DNA of 64,000 nucleotides from Candidozyma auris (taxonomy: Eukaryota > Ascomycota > Pichiomycetes > Serinales > Metschnikowiaceae). The position numbers and the translations under genes are program-made. The stretch's first letter is position 1. Each line of letters opens with the position of its first letter. Shown here piece after piece: positions 19,709 to 30,527 of this stretch. The stretch lies in NCBI RefSeq assembly GCF_003013715.1, contig NC_072812.1, positions 1,674,001-1,738,000 of the forward strand, read 5' to 3'. The notes below the pieces were generated by a model. The model saw nothing but the letters and a program-made list of their open reading frames with translations, was not told the origin of the DNA and did no database searches.

Positions 19709-20959
19709 ATGACTGCAACATCAGTCATTTGGGGCTGCGTAGCTGCTGTCATACTGTCAGCGGTACAGTCCTTGGGAATCACCCTACAAAGAAAATCCCA
19801 TGTTATTCCACATACTGTTGAGATAAGAGACGACTTGGAGCTAAACCCCACAGAACACGAACCTCTTCTGCCGAATACTACCGCGTCCATACACGGTAGA
19901 GGCTCCATCTCCACACACATTGGCCTAGATAACGAGACCAACAGGTACACGCATCTTTACAGACGACACCTATGGCTAATAGGATTCCTGATGTTTATAT
20001 TGGCAAACATCTTCGGCTCGATAGTCCAGCTATCCACTTTGCCGCTCATCATATTGTCCCCCTTGCAAAGTATTGGACTCATATTCAACTCCATCTTCAG
20101 TAGTATGCTTCTACCTGGTGAGAGTTTTACAAGTAAACTTATCATTGGAACAGCCATCATCTCGATAGGTGCATGTGTTATTGCTTATAATGGCGGTGCC
20201 GAGAGTGATCTCCCCAGTGATATCGGCACAGATGAGAGGTTTCGCTTGATGTTACGAAAATTTAAAAGACCCACATTCTTGACGTGGTGGATCTTCACCT
20301 TTATTGTCATTCTTGCTTTGATCAGGATCAACTTTGTTTTGTCTAGAAGGATACATCAGCTTTTACTTCATAAAACCGGCAAGCGTCTGACAAGAAACAA
20401 CAAGAAGATCGTAAGACTTTTTACTCTTTACAAGGGAGTCTTGTACGCTGTTATCAGTGGAACTTTGACAGCACATACCTTTCTTTTTGCTAAGTCCATC
20501 GTGGATGTCGTTGTCGCTACGCTATTGGAGAGATCAACACCCAAATCTCTGTCTACCTATGTTACGTCCATCCTTCTTCTACTTGCTACACTTACGATTG
20601 TTGGCATGCAGCTTGTGGCATTCAATTTAGGTCTTTCACACATTCTGACATCTATTTTATATCCCTTGTGTTTCTTAGTTTACAATTTGGTGAATTTATT
20701 CAATGGGGTTCTATACGATGAGCTTTTGCTGAAGGACTTGATGACGAAAACTCAATTCTTCTTTGTCGTGATTGGTTTACTTGGAGTTCTTTTCGGTGTT
20801 ATCATGATCAGCTGGGATAGTGCTCTGGGGCCTTCTGAGCGCTCTTCGAAGGAAGACTCGGAAACCCTTCTCTATGCTAAATTTCCTTACCTACAGACGA
20901 GTCATCATGTTAAACTTTCATTCGAAGAAAGCGAGCTACTTAAACAGCTTCAATTGTGA
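19709..20959 (+). CDS. NIPA-like (DUF803) magnesium-transporter-family membrane protein
   Basis: This 416-residue protein has about nine hydrophobic segments in the DMT-superfamily arrangement. It opens with VIWGCVAAVILSAVQSLGITLQRKSH, the start that marks NIPA proteins (small segment, then LG-x-LQRK). A cytosolic insert (residues about 35-85) separates TM1 from RRHLWLIGFLMFILANIFGSIVQLSTLPLIILSPLQSIGLIFN, the conserved TM2-TM3 pair. Animal NIPA proteins conduct Mg2+, but the fungal substrate is not established. The C-terminus is cytosolic and acidic. It faces the ATO-family gene convergently, with 31 bp between stops. Confidence 0.72.
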   Translation: MTATSVIWGCVAAVILSAVQSLGITLQRKSHVIPHTVEIRDDLELNPTEHEPLLPNTTASIHGRGSISTHIGLDNETNRYTHLYRRHLWLIGFLMFILANIFGSIVQLSTLPLIILSPLQSIGLIFNSIFSSMLLPGESFTSKLIIGTAIISIGACVIAYNGGAESDLPSDIGTDERFRLMLRKFKRPTFLTWWIFTFIVILALIRINFVLSRRIHQLLLHKTGKRLTRNNKKIVRLFTLYKGVLYAVISGTLTAHTFLFAKSIVDVVVATLLERSTPKSLSTYVTSILLLLATLTIVGMQLVAFNLGLSHILTSILYPLCFLVYNLVNLFNGVLYDELLLKDLMTKTQFFFVVIGLLGVLFGVIMISWDSALGPSERSSKEDSETLLYAKFPYLQTSHHVKLSFEESELLKQLQL

Positions 20960-20990
20960 TGGATAAATAATTAAGGCATTTCTGGCTTTT

Positions 20991-21773
20991 TCAACCTCTG
21001 CCAAACAAGGGGAGAGGAATGGCAGTTGGAATAACGTAAGAGTTTTGTTTATTCGCCACACCAGCAAAAGCGCAATACCACCCACATATGGATGAAATAA
21101 CACAGAGAATACCTCCTGCTTTTAAGCAGCCTGCACTTCCAGTGAAGTAATGGCCAGCCAAAACGAAAAATGCACAATCCAAAGTCAAGAACAATGACAT
21201 GAATACCACCGTGGTCTTGAAAGTAAGCACAAGCATCATAAAACAGAAGATACCCCAGCCGAGCAAGTATAACCCAATGCCCGCATTGAGTTGATCGACA
21301 TCATCGCCGTATGCTGCCGCAATGCCAAAGGCCTCTACGTTCAATGCTCCAAAGCTGATCCAGAAGCCCATCCCGAAACTTACCAACACTGTTCCAGCGA
21401 AGCAGTTTCCAATGACAAGCTCCCAAATACCGGCAAATGCTTCAACAAAACCGCCATAAAAGAAACATAAACCAACGACAACGTTGGGCTTACTGATGCC
21501 CATTGCTCCGGCCAAGTAGAGTCCCAATACAAAAGTGGTCAAGCCGAAAGAGGCAAGACCTAAGGCTGCTGCATTACCAAATTGATGTTTGGGATATGGC
21601 GCATACCTTTCAGACACAAGTGTTCCGCCGAACGCCCTCATGAGCTCATGACGGTAATATCTTTTCCCACCTAGAATTACAAACTCATCTCCATCTCCAG
21701 AAAGCTGGACGTTGCTGATGGGAGCACTATCGTGAGAAGCAGGATATTTTTCGGAATTCAATGACGATGACAT
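20991..21773 (-). CDS. GPR1/FUN34/YaaH (ATO, AceTr) family transporter with altered signature
   Basis: This 260-residue protein has a hydrophilic N-terminus of about 65 residues, then six membrane segments typical of acetate/ammonium ATO transporters. The family motif N-P-A-P-L-G-L, just before TM1, is here N67-A-A-A-L-G-L-A-S-F, so both prolines are replaced by alanine. The rest of the fold is intact (FYGGFVEAFAGIWELVIGNCFAGTV, SFGMGFWISFGA, LGWGIFCFMMLVLTFKTT). Family members move acetate or release ammonia. With the gate motif altered, transport activity is uncertain. Candida species carry many ATO paralogues, so a single symbol is not given. Confidence 0.85.
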   Translation of the reverse strand: MSSSLNSEKYPASHDSAPISNVQLSGDGDEFVILGGKRYYRHELMRAFGGTLVSERYAPYPKHQFGNAAALGLASFGLTTFVLGLYLAGAMGISKPNVVVGLCFFYGGFVEAFAGIWELVIGNCFAGTVLVSFGMGFWISFGALNVEAFGIAAAYGDDVDQLNAGIGLYLLGWGIFCFMMLVLTFKTTVVFMSLFLTLDCAFFVLAGHYFTGSAGCLKAGGILCVISSICGWYCAFAGVANKQNSYVIPTAIPLPLFGRG

Positions 21774-22620
21774 TTCTGAATTTACTACAGATTACTCATT
21801 TTAGATGTCTCTGTCTCTATATATATTCTTATCATACCACGAAGTTTGGGTGCAAAAGGCGTTAAGAACGAAGCTCTTTTCCCCTTGCGCGTCATTGTGG
21901 GGAAGCACACTCTTATTGCCAAAGGCATTACCTGGAGTTATTAGAACTACGAAAATGAATCTTTCACAGAACTAACACAAAAAAATTTTTTATTGAAGAT
22001 ATCTTTCATCAATTAGTGTTTTTTAACAAAATAAATACCAAAAAAAAAAAAAAACCAAGATCAAAGTTTTGGTGTGAGAGATTTGCTAACGCCGACAACC
22101 GGGAGATTTGCACCAATTTCACATACACCTCAAAAGTCCGAATTCCAAAATAAGCCATGAAGACCTTATCGATGAAATGCGTGGGGACGACCCATTTCTT
22201 ACGGGCGACCCCCGACTAAGTCCTTGGCCCGTTTACCCAGTGAAGATGGCTCGGGTGGCCATCCTAGTGGGGGCTTATCTCAAATATGGAGCATGGTCTT
22301 GAGGAGCCAAAACCCTCAAAAGAGCTGTTGCCATACACTGAAGGGGCTTTATCTCTTGAATGGTTGCAACGCACGCTGTTTAAGGAGTTTCCCCTACTTT
22401 TCGCCAGTCGCTTAGAGTTAAATGGTAGACGTCAGCTCAAGGACTGCAACTCCATATTAATAAGCACTCGAATGAAGAAGAACAATTTTCTTTTACCACG
22501 ACACTAAATGATATGTTTCCACCTCAGGCACTAGCGACTGCACCACCTCAACAGTGGAGGCGGCGAACGTCTATCTCCTGCACTCTCCTCTGCCCATCGT
22601 GAGCTGCCGACACACCGTCC
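21774..22620. other. Intergenic DNA between ATO-family gene and LAS1
   Basis: This divergent region has a 16-base A-run near 22039-22055. From about 22108 to 22507 all three plus-strand frames contain short open stretches, including a 73-codon ATG-started frame at 22286-22507. None has recognised content and no donor or branch site links them, so no gene is called. Confidence 0.45.
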
Positions 22621-23901
22621 ATGAGCACTAAAGGGAGGGTAATCACCCCGTATAGAGACAATCTAGAGCTCATTCGACTACGAGAGTGCTTCTATGGTGC
22701 TACAAGCGTCTCAGTAAAGCGACTGGCACTCAACTTGGTGAAGGTCTTGCAAACTCGAGGAAAGCTACCTCACGCGATAGATGCTACAGCAGCACTAGTG
22801 AACTTGGAGTTGATGGGGGAAATGGATCATGAGCCCCTTCGCCACGCATACTGCTCGACCATGACAAGACTAGTAAACGGACTTTTGGACCCGTTTCAGC
22901 AGGCGTCAGTGGCTTTGCCCTTGCTGAGATTGGCGAAAGAGATTGGGCTACTGTACTCGTTTGTGGAGATACGACACATGGCCACTCACGAGGGGCTTCC
23001 ATCTTTGGATAGGTTGAGACAAATTGCGTTGGAAGCAAAGTCGTGGCTTTACGAGAATTATTGGGCGATGATTGAACAGAATCAAGCAGTGTGCGAGAGA
23101 GGCGATTACCACAGCCCGGCAAGCACTCTGATTGAGAATATCTCCACTGACTTGAAAACATACAAGCGATTGAGGAAGCAGGATGTCGATGTGACGCCTC
23201 TGCAGTGCGAAGATAGAGAAATACTGAGTAAGTATCAAACAATCTTCAAATCACTCAGGTTGGGGCTACGTATTCCAGAGTTTCAGAGCAAGCTTGCGAA
23301 AGAATTGATTTTCAACTTTCTCATATACACTGATATAAGAGGCAGGGAAGAGTCAAGAAGAGCAAAATTCAAGACCCTTGTGAAAATATACGGGCCATTA
23401 TTGCAAGAATTGGGTGTTGACTTTCAGGCAAAGTTGCTTTGCTTCCTTATTCAGTACAGCTCAGACTACTCGAGCTACAGATTCTCTGAGCTGGAACAGC
23501 TGCAAGCCATATCCTGGGTGCGTTACTTATTGCGGGAGATTTTAGAGAAAAGTACGGAGAAGGATCAGATTATGCTGGACAATATCAAGACCAGCATAGA
23601 CACTCACCTAAGTCTACTAGAGAACTCCTCATTTCTAATGAAAGAAATAAGAGCTGCTTTGCAAGGAATTGATACAAGTGGTGTTGCTAGTACACTGTCA
23701 CAGAATAAGTTTGCATTGCCCCCAACTCTAGACGAAATCCTAAGCTCCAATAAGAAACAAAGATTGAGCGACCTGCCAACTCCACAGCCCGTACCAATGT
23801 CAGCAAATGTGCAGACGTTGCTGAATGAAGGTTCGCTAGTGTTTCCCGAATTCACCAACTGGAGACCCCAGCCGTTTGGTTACCGTGGTAGGACCAGATA
23901 A
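22621..23901 (+). CDS. LAS1: Pre-rRNA processing endoribonuclease Las1
   Basis: This 426-residue protein has the Las1 HEPN domain in its N-terminal half. The catalytic RX4H motif is R118-HMAT-H123, followed by EGLPSLDRLR. The N-terminal block YRDNLELIRLRECFYG fits the family. Las1 cleaves the C2 site in ITS2 during 60S maturation, acting together with the polynucleotide kinase Grc3; it is essential in Saccharomyces (502 residues). The C-terminal third is poorly conserved, and the last 15 residues (TNWRPQPFGYRGRTR) include the basic and aromatic tail that contacts Grc3 in other fungi. The ATG at 22621 opens the frame cleanly. ATG2 follows on the same strand after 209 bp. Confidence 0.9.
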   Translation: MSTKGRVITPYRDNLELIRLRECFYGATSVSVKRLALNLVKVLQTRGKLPHAIDATAALVNLELMGEMDHEPLRHAYCSTMTRLVNGLLDPFQQASVALPLLRLAKEIGLLYSFVEIRHMATHEGLPSLDRLRQIALEAKSWLYENYWAMIEQNQAVCERGDYHSPASTLIENISTDLKTYKRLRKQDVDVTPLQCEDREILSKYQTIFKSLRLGLRIPEFQSKLAKELIFNFLIYTDIRGREESRRAKFKTLVKIYGPLLQELGVDFQAKLLCFLIQYSSDYSSYRFSELEQLQAISWVRYLLREILEKSTEKDQIMLDNIKTSIDTHLSLLENSSFLMKEIRAALQGIDTSGVASTLSQNKFALPPTLDEILSSNKKQRLSDLPTPQPVPMSANVQTLLNEGSLVFPEFTNWRPQPFGYRGRTR

Positions 23902-24110
23902 CTGACAAAATTTAGCTCTATACGAATGATAGCATCTGCAGCCACAGACTCGCAACTAGATCCATGTATGTAGGTAAGGTAGATAAGATATATCTAATCG
24001 CGCAATGGCAGGAGTGTGAGCTACTAATCTTAAGCACCACCTTCCTCCCAGAGAGACTACCGCCCCTGTTAACCTAAAAAAGCAATTTCAAAATCAGCAT
24101 ACTTTATGCC

Positions 24111-27100
24111 ATGTCACCCCAATGGATGCCTCAAAATTTGCAGAAGCGCTTGCTTCTATATATTCTACAGCAGCTCCTGTTGTTCTCTGAGATAGATCTC
24201 CCGAACCTTGAGGAAGTCTCCCTCAGCAACATCCAATTGAAGGACGTCTCGCTTGATCCGGAGAAGGTGGGCAAACTACCTGGCTGTACTTTTCGTTTTG
24301 GAGAGCTCAAGCAGGTAGAGGTGAAAGGCGGAGTTGTCGGAGGTGTGAACCTTAATATAACTGGGGTGGATCTAGTGCTTGCTACTAATATTGATGACTT
24401 TGACGGGGATATCAAGAACATGCTGATGCTGTTGGCACAGAGCACTGCTAACCTAGCCAATACTGTTATTTTCGAAGGCGATCTACCGGAGAGCAGTGCC
24501 AGCGCACTACAATCTGAGTCCGACTCTGACTCCGACCCAGAGTCTTCCAGCAACAGCTCAAGCATACCCAGTCACCAGTCAGCGACTTCTCAAAGGCGAC
24601 CAAGTGCATTGGGAGGCGTCATGTCAAGAGCTTTGGAAATCGCATTACTGAGGATCCAGGTGACGATTTCTGATGTCAACATCAAAATAATCACAGAATC
24701 CGTGGATCTACTTGTATCTATAGAAAGCATTTCATTTCTGACCACAAATAAGCAACACTCCTTGAAAATAAAAGCAATTAGAGTGTCTACACTTGATCCA
24801 AATACCGAACCAGGGCATGGTGTACAGAAATCAACTGATCGTCCAAGATCTGAGTCTGAGAGTGAGGATCAGTTCGAGCGAAGCAGCGAAGATGATTCAG
24901 CTGATGATTCTTTGATGAGTAGCACTGTCTTCACTCATGAAGAAGCCAGCTCTGTGTACATGAGTGCCACTGCCCACAGCTTTTCCAAACCAAATGAGAG
25001 CTCCTTTCACGAAGGAGATCCTTCAGTTCACCTTCTTTTCGTTGATTTTATGGATGTCAGCTTTGATGGCTTGTCTCCCTTGACAAAGTTACAAGTAAAA
25101 GTGGATACTGTGCGTCTGGCTGCTGTCCCCATAGCGCCAACTATTTCATTAATTGCAGCTTGCACTGCCAAAACCTGCCGCCTGAAACTACATCAGCTTC
25201 GCAAGCAGCATGTTTCCTCTCGTCGGCTGGCACTTTCCGGTAATCAGCCTGCGGTGCGACTGTCGCTACACGAGGATAAAGAGTCCTCTTCAAACGAGTT
25301 CTCAAATTCAATAGAAGAGGCTGGTCCTGTGTTCGATAGATTACAAATTGGACTGTTCTATTTAAGCCTCACTTCTGCCATAAATGATAAGGGTGACTTT
25401 GCCTCTACGTCAGATGATATTACTTTTGCGGCTACAAATATCAACGTGAAGCAAAAGGATGAAACGCTTACCTTCGGTGGAGTCGAGAAACTAAGAATCT
25501 TGAGAATAATCAAGGGTGAAGAGAGTGAACTCTTCAACTTTGACTCTGTGAATACTGTTGATCAATCTACTTCGACACCAAGTGGCCTTGATTTTGAGCC
25601 CTCCTCGAGGGCTTTGCCCACACGAGCTGACGTCAGATTCGAATACTTTAAGGCTGCAGAGAGACCTAATAATCCAGAGATCACAGTGTTGCTCTCCAAA
25701 CGTGCTTCCATAAGGTTACACTGTGATTCTTTACTGTACCTCCTCAATTTCTTCGATGCGGTTCAAGAGGTACGTGAAAACATCACTGCGTTACTTTCAG
25801 AATTGAGACGATTAAATGTAACGAAATTCAGTGTCGAGAGTATGATTCCAAAGCCAAATCAGTCGGATGGCAGAAGTGAGATAATTTTCCAGACATCCTC
25901 TATTGATGTCGAATTTTGCCTTTCTGATTCTTCGTCTTTGATTTGCAAGGTTTTCCCTATTTCATTTAACACGACTGTCGATAATCTTCGTATACAGCGT
26001 GTCACAGTAGAGTCTCACATCAATGGAAGTGTGGATCGTTTGTTTACGATCCCAGACGTTCGGTTCGAGACGCAACCCGTCACTATAACAAAATTTGATA
26101 CCAGCGCATCTAGTCCCTTTTTCCGCAAGGATAAGGTTACATCATCGATGAATATTTATATCGAAGAAATTGTGGGTTCTATAGCTGCTGATAAACTAAA
26201 GAATTTGGGAGACAAAGTGAGAACATTTGTATCGGGGATACAGTCGCGGAGCTCGAAAGTGAATGCAATGACAAGTTCTTCCATAAATGGTTATCGCCTG
26301 ACGAAAGACCCCAAATCTGTCAACGTTAGTACTCTTGGGCAGCTGGCTTACGTCGGCGAACGCTTCGGAAGAGTCAAACAAAAATCGTCGTTTAAAGAAG
26401 TCGATGCGAAGCCTAGTGTATCCTTCAGCATCCACATCTCATCCATAACTCTCACATTAGTTTGTCTATTTCCTAGATTTGGTGACTTGGTTTTTCAAAG
26501 TACCAAAGTTCAATTCACCAAATGGGGAGATATAAGCAGTGGTATTGCAAAACAAACCGAGATCTTCCGAATCAATGAGCATGCCAAGATCAAGGAAATG
26601 CTTTTTCAATGTCTACCATCTACATCTCCTACATTAATCATGCATCATGATAGCAATGACAAGGGAACTACAATAGATATTACCGTTCGAAAATTTCTCA
26701 TAGACTATCATACGCACTGGATGCAACTATTCGAACGTACTTCTCAAGGGCATACGGCTGAGGAGCTAGCGCAGGCGACATCTCCATCACTGGCAACGAT
26801 TCAAAAAAAAAGATTCGACCTTCGATTCTCGTTTGACGACTTTGTTCTCGGTCTTCATCCAGGAAGGCTTCCAAGTCAAATTGGCATAGCGATTGAGAAA
26901 GGTAGCTCTGATTTTACCTTCGCCAAGGAGCAATTTTATGTCAAAAGTTCCTTTAGAAATTCATCTCTATTCCTTATTGATGATTGGAGAAATCTCAGAA
27001 ATCCTACACAGCATTCCCAAGAAGTGAGTATGACTCATTACATGAGTCAACGAGGTTTTTTGCAATGCGGATACATTAATTCATCCCATGTTGGTATAAC

Positions 27101-29558
27101 AGTCAATACTGATATAAAAAGCGTCAAAGCTAGAAACGATCTGCTCGGCATCCGTGGGGAACTTCCATTGTTGGACATAAAGCTCAATTCAGATGAACAT
27201 ATTGTTGAAGTGTGTGCAGATTCTTTTCAAACCTTGATTCAGCTGTTCAATGATCTTAAGGTACCACTCACTTTCAAGAATCACGAGAAATACCGCTTCC
27301 ATGTTGATAAGGGTTTCCAATGGCCGACAGACCTCAGAGACCAAATTAATGAGGTTCAGAAAAATATGAGTATATCCACGGGTGATTTGTGTACTCCCCC
27401 GCCGATGCCTCAAAGACCAACTAAAGATGCTGAATCATACTACTATGATACGTCCTCCACTCACTCGCGAACTGAAGACCTGACTGGCTGTGAAGACGGC
27501 ATTAGCCTGCGCTTAAGTGATATTACTATCGTAGATGAGCATTTTCGGGACCAAGATCGGAAAACCGATGCTGCCATCCTTCCTATGAGCATTGCAGTTA
27601 ATCTTACCAAAGCCAGATTGTATTTCTACGACGGCTATGATTGGAAACTGACCAGAAAATCGTTGCGACAAGCGGTCAAGAACATGGAAAAGAAGGCTAT
27701 GGAAATACGATCGAAAAAGGCTGAACGGAAGAAGTCCTCTCGGGAATCTACTAAGGCAACTAGATGTGACTCAACGAAGAGATTTCTGGACGAAATCGAT
27801 AACATACAAGAAGAATACGAAGACGAAGACGGAAAAGAAATCAGTGAGACCTTGTTTCAGTCCATCTATTTGGGAATGCCAGAAGACTCCAAGATGAGCA
27901 GTCTAGTGAGCAACATCAACTCTGAGATGCAAGCTGTCAACAAAGAAAGGGCTATGGATGAAGCATTGAATCCAAATATCAATGTTGACGTCGAGAAGCA
28001 CTACAAAGACCTCAGGTTGAAAAGATCAGGAAGCCATAAAGTATCTCTTGATGTGCAGAATGTTGAGGTCTATGTCAAGAACTTCACTAATCGTGATCCT
28101 CGAGTAGATGCAACTGCAGAAGGTATCGATAAGGAGCTTGTTAACCAAGTCGAGGTGCGACTTGACTCTTTCACGATGTATGACAATGTATCCTCATCAA
28201 CCTGGAACAAATTTCTCACTTACATGAGCGTTCTAGGTGAGCGGGAGGTGGGGACATATATGCTTCAATTTAGCATACTTAATGTCAGGCCTGAACCGAC
28301 TATGCCATACACTGAGGTTCTTATGAATGTTAAGTTGTTGCCTTTACGTCTATTTGTCGATCAAGATACATTAATGTTTTTGGGCCGCTTCTTCCAATTC
28401 AGAGACAACCGATTTAACTTACCTGTGGACGAGCCTATATTTGTACAAAAACTTGAAATAAGCCCAATTCGGCTAAAGTTTGACTATAAACCTAAGGCCA
28501 TGAATTACTCTGGATTTAGAGCTGGCCAGGGTGCTGAGCTTGCGAACCTTTTCATTCTTGATTCCGCCGACTTGAGACTTGCGAAAACTGTTGCATACGG
28601 TATCTTGGGATTCCCAAAATTGGGATTGGTTTTGAAAGACATATATGTGCCCTACATCCAAAAATACCAAATAGCAGGTCTTTTGTCAGGTCTCGCGCCA
28701 GTTAAGTCCTTAATTAATATTGGAGAGGGCTTCAAGAATCTTGTCACCATACCCATGAAAGAATACAAAAGAAATGGACAGCTTATGAAAAGCTTTCAAA
28801 AGGGCACAAAATCATTTACAAAAACCACTGCATATGAATTGTTGAAACTTGGAGTGAAAGTTGTGTCTGGAACACAAACCATACTAGAATCTCTGGAGCA
28901 ATATGTGGGAGGTGAAGGCCATCGAGCAAGACAAAAGTCCAAACCAAATGAGCAAAAGAAACCTTCGAGGAGATTATCAAACGAATTCAGCACCTTGAAG
29001 CAAGAGAACCAGAAGCAAGATCTATTACAGGCTTCACAATTGATGAAGAAAAATGTACCATTAGGTGAGGATTCACAATCCGATGAGAAACTCTATTCGG
29101 TCATGCTGATGGACGACGTTCTAGAGGAAGATGACGTAGATCTGGATGATATGGAGCCTTCAGTATTGATTCTCGATACAAATGAAGAGGATAGCTCTTG
29201 CAGTGACGAAGACAAGGAATTGGATCAGGAAGAGGTGGAGCTTGCGCAAAAAATGGTTAGCTTGTATTCCAACCAGCCCGTAAACACTAAGGAGGGTCTA
29301 AAGTATGCCTACAAATCGCTCGGGAAAAACTTGAAAAGTACAAAAAAAACAATAGCGGGCTTATCAGAAGAACTCAGACGAGCAGAAAATCTACAAGAGC
29401 AGTTATCATCTGTTGCTCGGACATCGCCGATGATTGTGATAAGACCTATGATAGGCACCACAGAGGCGATAATGAAGACGTTGATGGGGTTAAGTAACGA
29501 GATAGACCCTACTTACATTGTGGAGAACCGAGAAAAGTACGGTTCGGATGAAAAGTAG
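24111..29558 (+). CDS. ATG2: Autophagy lipid-transfer protein Atg2
   Basis: This 1815-residue protein is the rod-shaped Atg2 that moves lipids from the ER to the growing phagophore together with Atg18 and Atg9. The chorein-type N-terminus starts at MPQNLQKRLLLYILQQLLLF (residues about 6-25). Low-complexity Ser/Asp stretches occur near residues 130-155. Long beta-rich repeats fill the middle. The ATG2 C-terminal region includes YGILGFPKLGLVLKDIYVPYIQKYQIAGLLSGLAPVKSLINIGEGFKNL. That segment (residues about 1490-1550) is strongly conserved in the family and is followed by amphipathic helices. The length is slightly above the Saccharomyces protein (1592). A second Met at residue 6 is an equally plausible start. 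Confidence 0.93.
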   Translation: MSPQWMPQNLQKRLLLYILQQLLLFSEIDLPNLEEVSLSNIQLKDVSLDPEKVGKLPGCTFRFGELKQVEVKGGVVGGVNLNITGVDLVLATNIDDFDGDIKNMLMLLAQSTANLANTVIFEGDLPESSASALQSESDSDSDPESSSNSSSIPSHQSATSQRRPSALGGVMSRALEIALLRIQVTISDVNIKIITESVDLLVSIESISFLTTNKQHSLKIKAIRVSTLDPNTEPGHGVQKSTDRPRSESESEDQFERSSEDDSADDSLMSSTVFTHEEASSVYMSATAHSFSKPNESSFHEGDPSVHLLFVDFMDVSFDGLSPLTKLQVKVDTVRLAAVPIAPTISLIAACTAKTCRLKLHQLRKQHVSSRRLALSGNQPAVRLSLHEDKESSSNEFSNSIEEAGPVFDRLQIGLFYLSLTSAINDKGDFASTSDDITFAATNINVKQKDETLTFGGVEKLRILRIIKGEESELFNFDSVNTVDQSTSTPSGLDFEPSSRALPTRADVRFEYFKAAERPNNPEITVLLSKRASIRLHCDSLLYLLNFFDAVQEVRENITALLSELRRLNVTKFSVESMIPKPNQSDGRSEIIFQTSSIDVEFCLSDSSSLICKVFPISFNTTVDNLRIQRVTVESHINGSVDRLFTIPDVRFETQPVTITKFDTSASSPFFRKDKVTSSMNIYIEEIVGSIAADKLKNLGDKVRTFVSGIQSRSSKVNAMTSSSINGYRLTKDPKSVNVSTLGQLAYVGERFGRVKQKSSFKEVDAKPSVSFSIHISSITLTLVCLFPRFGDLVFQSTKVQFTKWGDISSGIAKQTEIFRINEHAKIKEMLFQCLPSTSPTLIMHHDSNDKGTTIDITVRKFLIDYHTHWMQLFERTSQGHTAEELAQATSPSLATIQKKRFDLRFSFDDFVLGLHPGRLPSQIGIAIEKGSSDFTFAKEQFYVKSSFRNSSLFLIDDWRNLRNPTQHSQEVSMTHYMSQRGFLQCGYINSSHVGITVNTDIKSVKARNDLLGIRGELPLLDIKLNSDEHIVEVCADSFQTLIQLFNDLKVPLTFKNHEKYRFHVDKGFQWPTDLRDQINEVQKNMSISTGDLCTPPPMPQRPTKDAESYYYDTSSTHSRTEDLTGCEDGISLRLSDITIVDEHFRDQDRKTDAAILPMSIAVNLTKARLYFYDGYDWKLTRKSLRQAVKNMEKKAMEIRSKKAERKKSSRESTKATRCDSTKRFLDEIDNIQEEYEDEDGKEISETLFQSIYLGMPEDSKMSSLVSNINSEMQAVNKERAMDEALNPNINVDVEKHYKDLRLKRSGSHKVSLDVQNVEVYVKNFTNRDPRVDATAEGIDKELVNQVEVRLDSFTMYDNVSSSTWNKFLTYMSVLGEREVGTYMLQFSILNVRPEPTMPYTEVLMNVKLLPLRLFVDQDTLMFLGRFFQFRDNRFNLPVDEPIFVQKLEISPIRLKFDYKPKAMNYSGFRAGQGAELANLFILDSADLRLAKTVAYGILGFPKLGLVLKDIYVPYIQKYQIAGLLSGLAPVKSLINIGEGFKNLVTIPMKEYKRNGQLMKSFQKGTKSFTKTTAYELLKLGVKVVSGTQTILESLEQYVGGEGHRARQKSKPNEQKKPSRRLSNEFSTLKQENQKQDLLQASQLMKKNVPLGEDSQSDEKLYSVMLMDDVLEEDDVDLDDMEPSVLILDTNEEDSSCSDEDKELDQEEVELAQKMVSLYSNQPVNTKEGLKYAYKSLGKNLKSTKKTIAGLSEELRRAENLQEQLSSVARTSPMIVIRPMIGTTEAIMKTLMGLSNEIDPTYIVENREKYGSDEK

Positions 29559-30527
29559 CAGTGATAAGATAAAGCAAAATGCAATTTATTTTTATCAGTA
29601 CCCAGAGATCCACACCATCATAAGGCACCGTGGAAGGAGAGACCGGTACTCTTTGGCAGAGTCGGCACAGAGGCTTCGCACACCATCGATTTTTGCCTAA
29701 TGCGTGGGCTGAAAGGCATCTAGTGCAGTTCAGAATTTGTGCGTCTGTCGGTTTCTTCTCACGGCAAGAGAACGAGAGGTGGAAAATTTAGACGATTCAT
29801 TCGTGCTGAAGTAAGTATTGTTTGCCGAGGCAGTTGCCAAGTCAACCAAAGAATTCCACTGCCTAACGACGGAATGGAAAGTCTGTAGTGGAGCATTGAC
29901 AACTCCGCCGGAAGGGTTCCTGATGGGGCTTGTCATGATGCGGCAACGTTTGCGCAGAGTGGAGACTTGACAAGGCGTTCCAAAGAAATGCAACAAGGCA
30001 ATTGAGGCTGGCACTGCACAAGCATGAAGCAGGGAAGCGAGCCAACCAGGTAAGGGGCGAAAATCGTCGTAAGACGCCTCCGTTCTTGCACAAGGAGCGA
30101 AGGCGGGAGTGTGCGCCATCTAACAAGGATGGAAGCGTTGAAATTGCAATCGTTTAAGCTAGGAATGGGTCAGTTGTCAGTTTGAAACTGGTGCATTCCG
30201 CAATGTTTCCGTAGCCGAATGTGTTGGAGGCTTTGGCGACATTCGGTGCGGCCCTTGAAGCAAAAAAAATTAGAAAAAAGAAACTTAAGATGAAGGTGCG
30301 CATAGATAAGGGCATTTTTTTTTTTCTGGTTCCGTGCGTCTCAATGTCTTCTCATGAGTATAAAAATTTAGTGCGCTATCTTCATTGGTCTGGGCTCGGC
30401 TTTATAAGCGTTTTGAAATCTTGAATTTTTTTTATTTCCCCAGGTTTCTGATTACCTGTGCGTTTGGCTTTTACTCCAATACTTTTAATCGACCCTATTG
30501 ACGGAGTCTTTTGCATCCTAAACAGGT
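29559..30527. other. ATG2-CNT intergenic region
   Basis: No gene is supported. A 129-codon ATG-started frame on the minus strand (29730-30119) shows no recognised features. The interval contains T-runs (30316-30326, 30426-30434) and is taken as the nucleoside-transporter promoter. AGGTATGT overlaps the next start codon and resembles a splice donor, but is coding. Confidence 0.45.

Noticed and set aside
29730..30119. 129-codon ATG-started minus frame between ATG2 and CNT
   Set aside because: No recognised residues; an overlapping frame in another phase is open as well.
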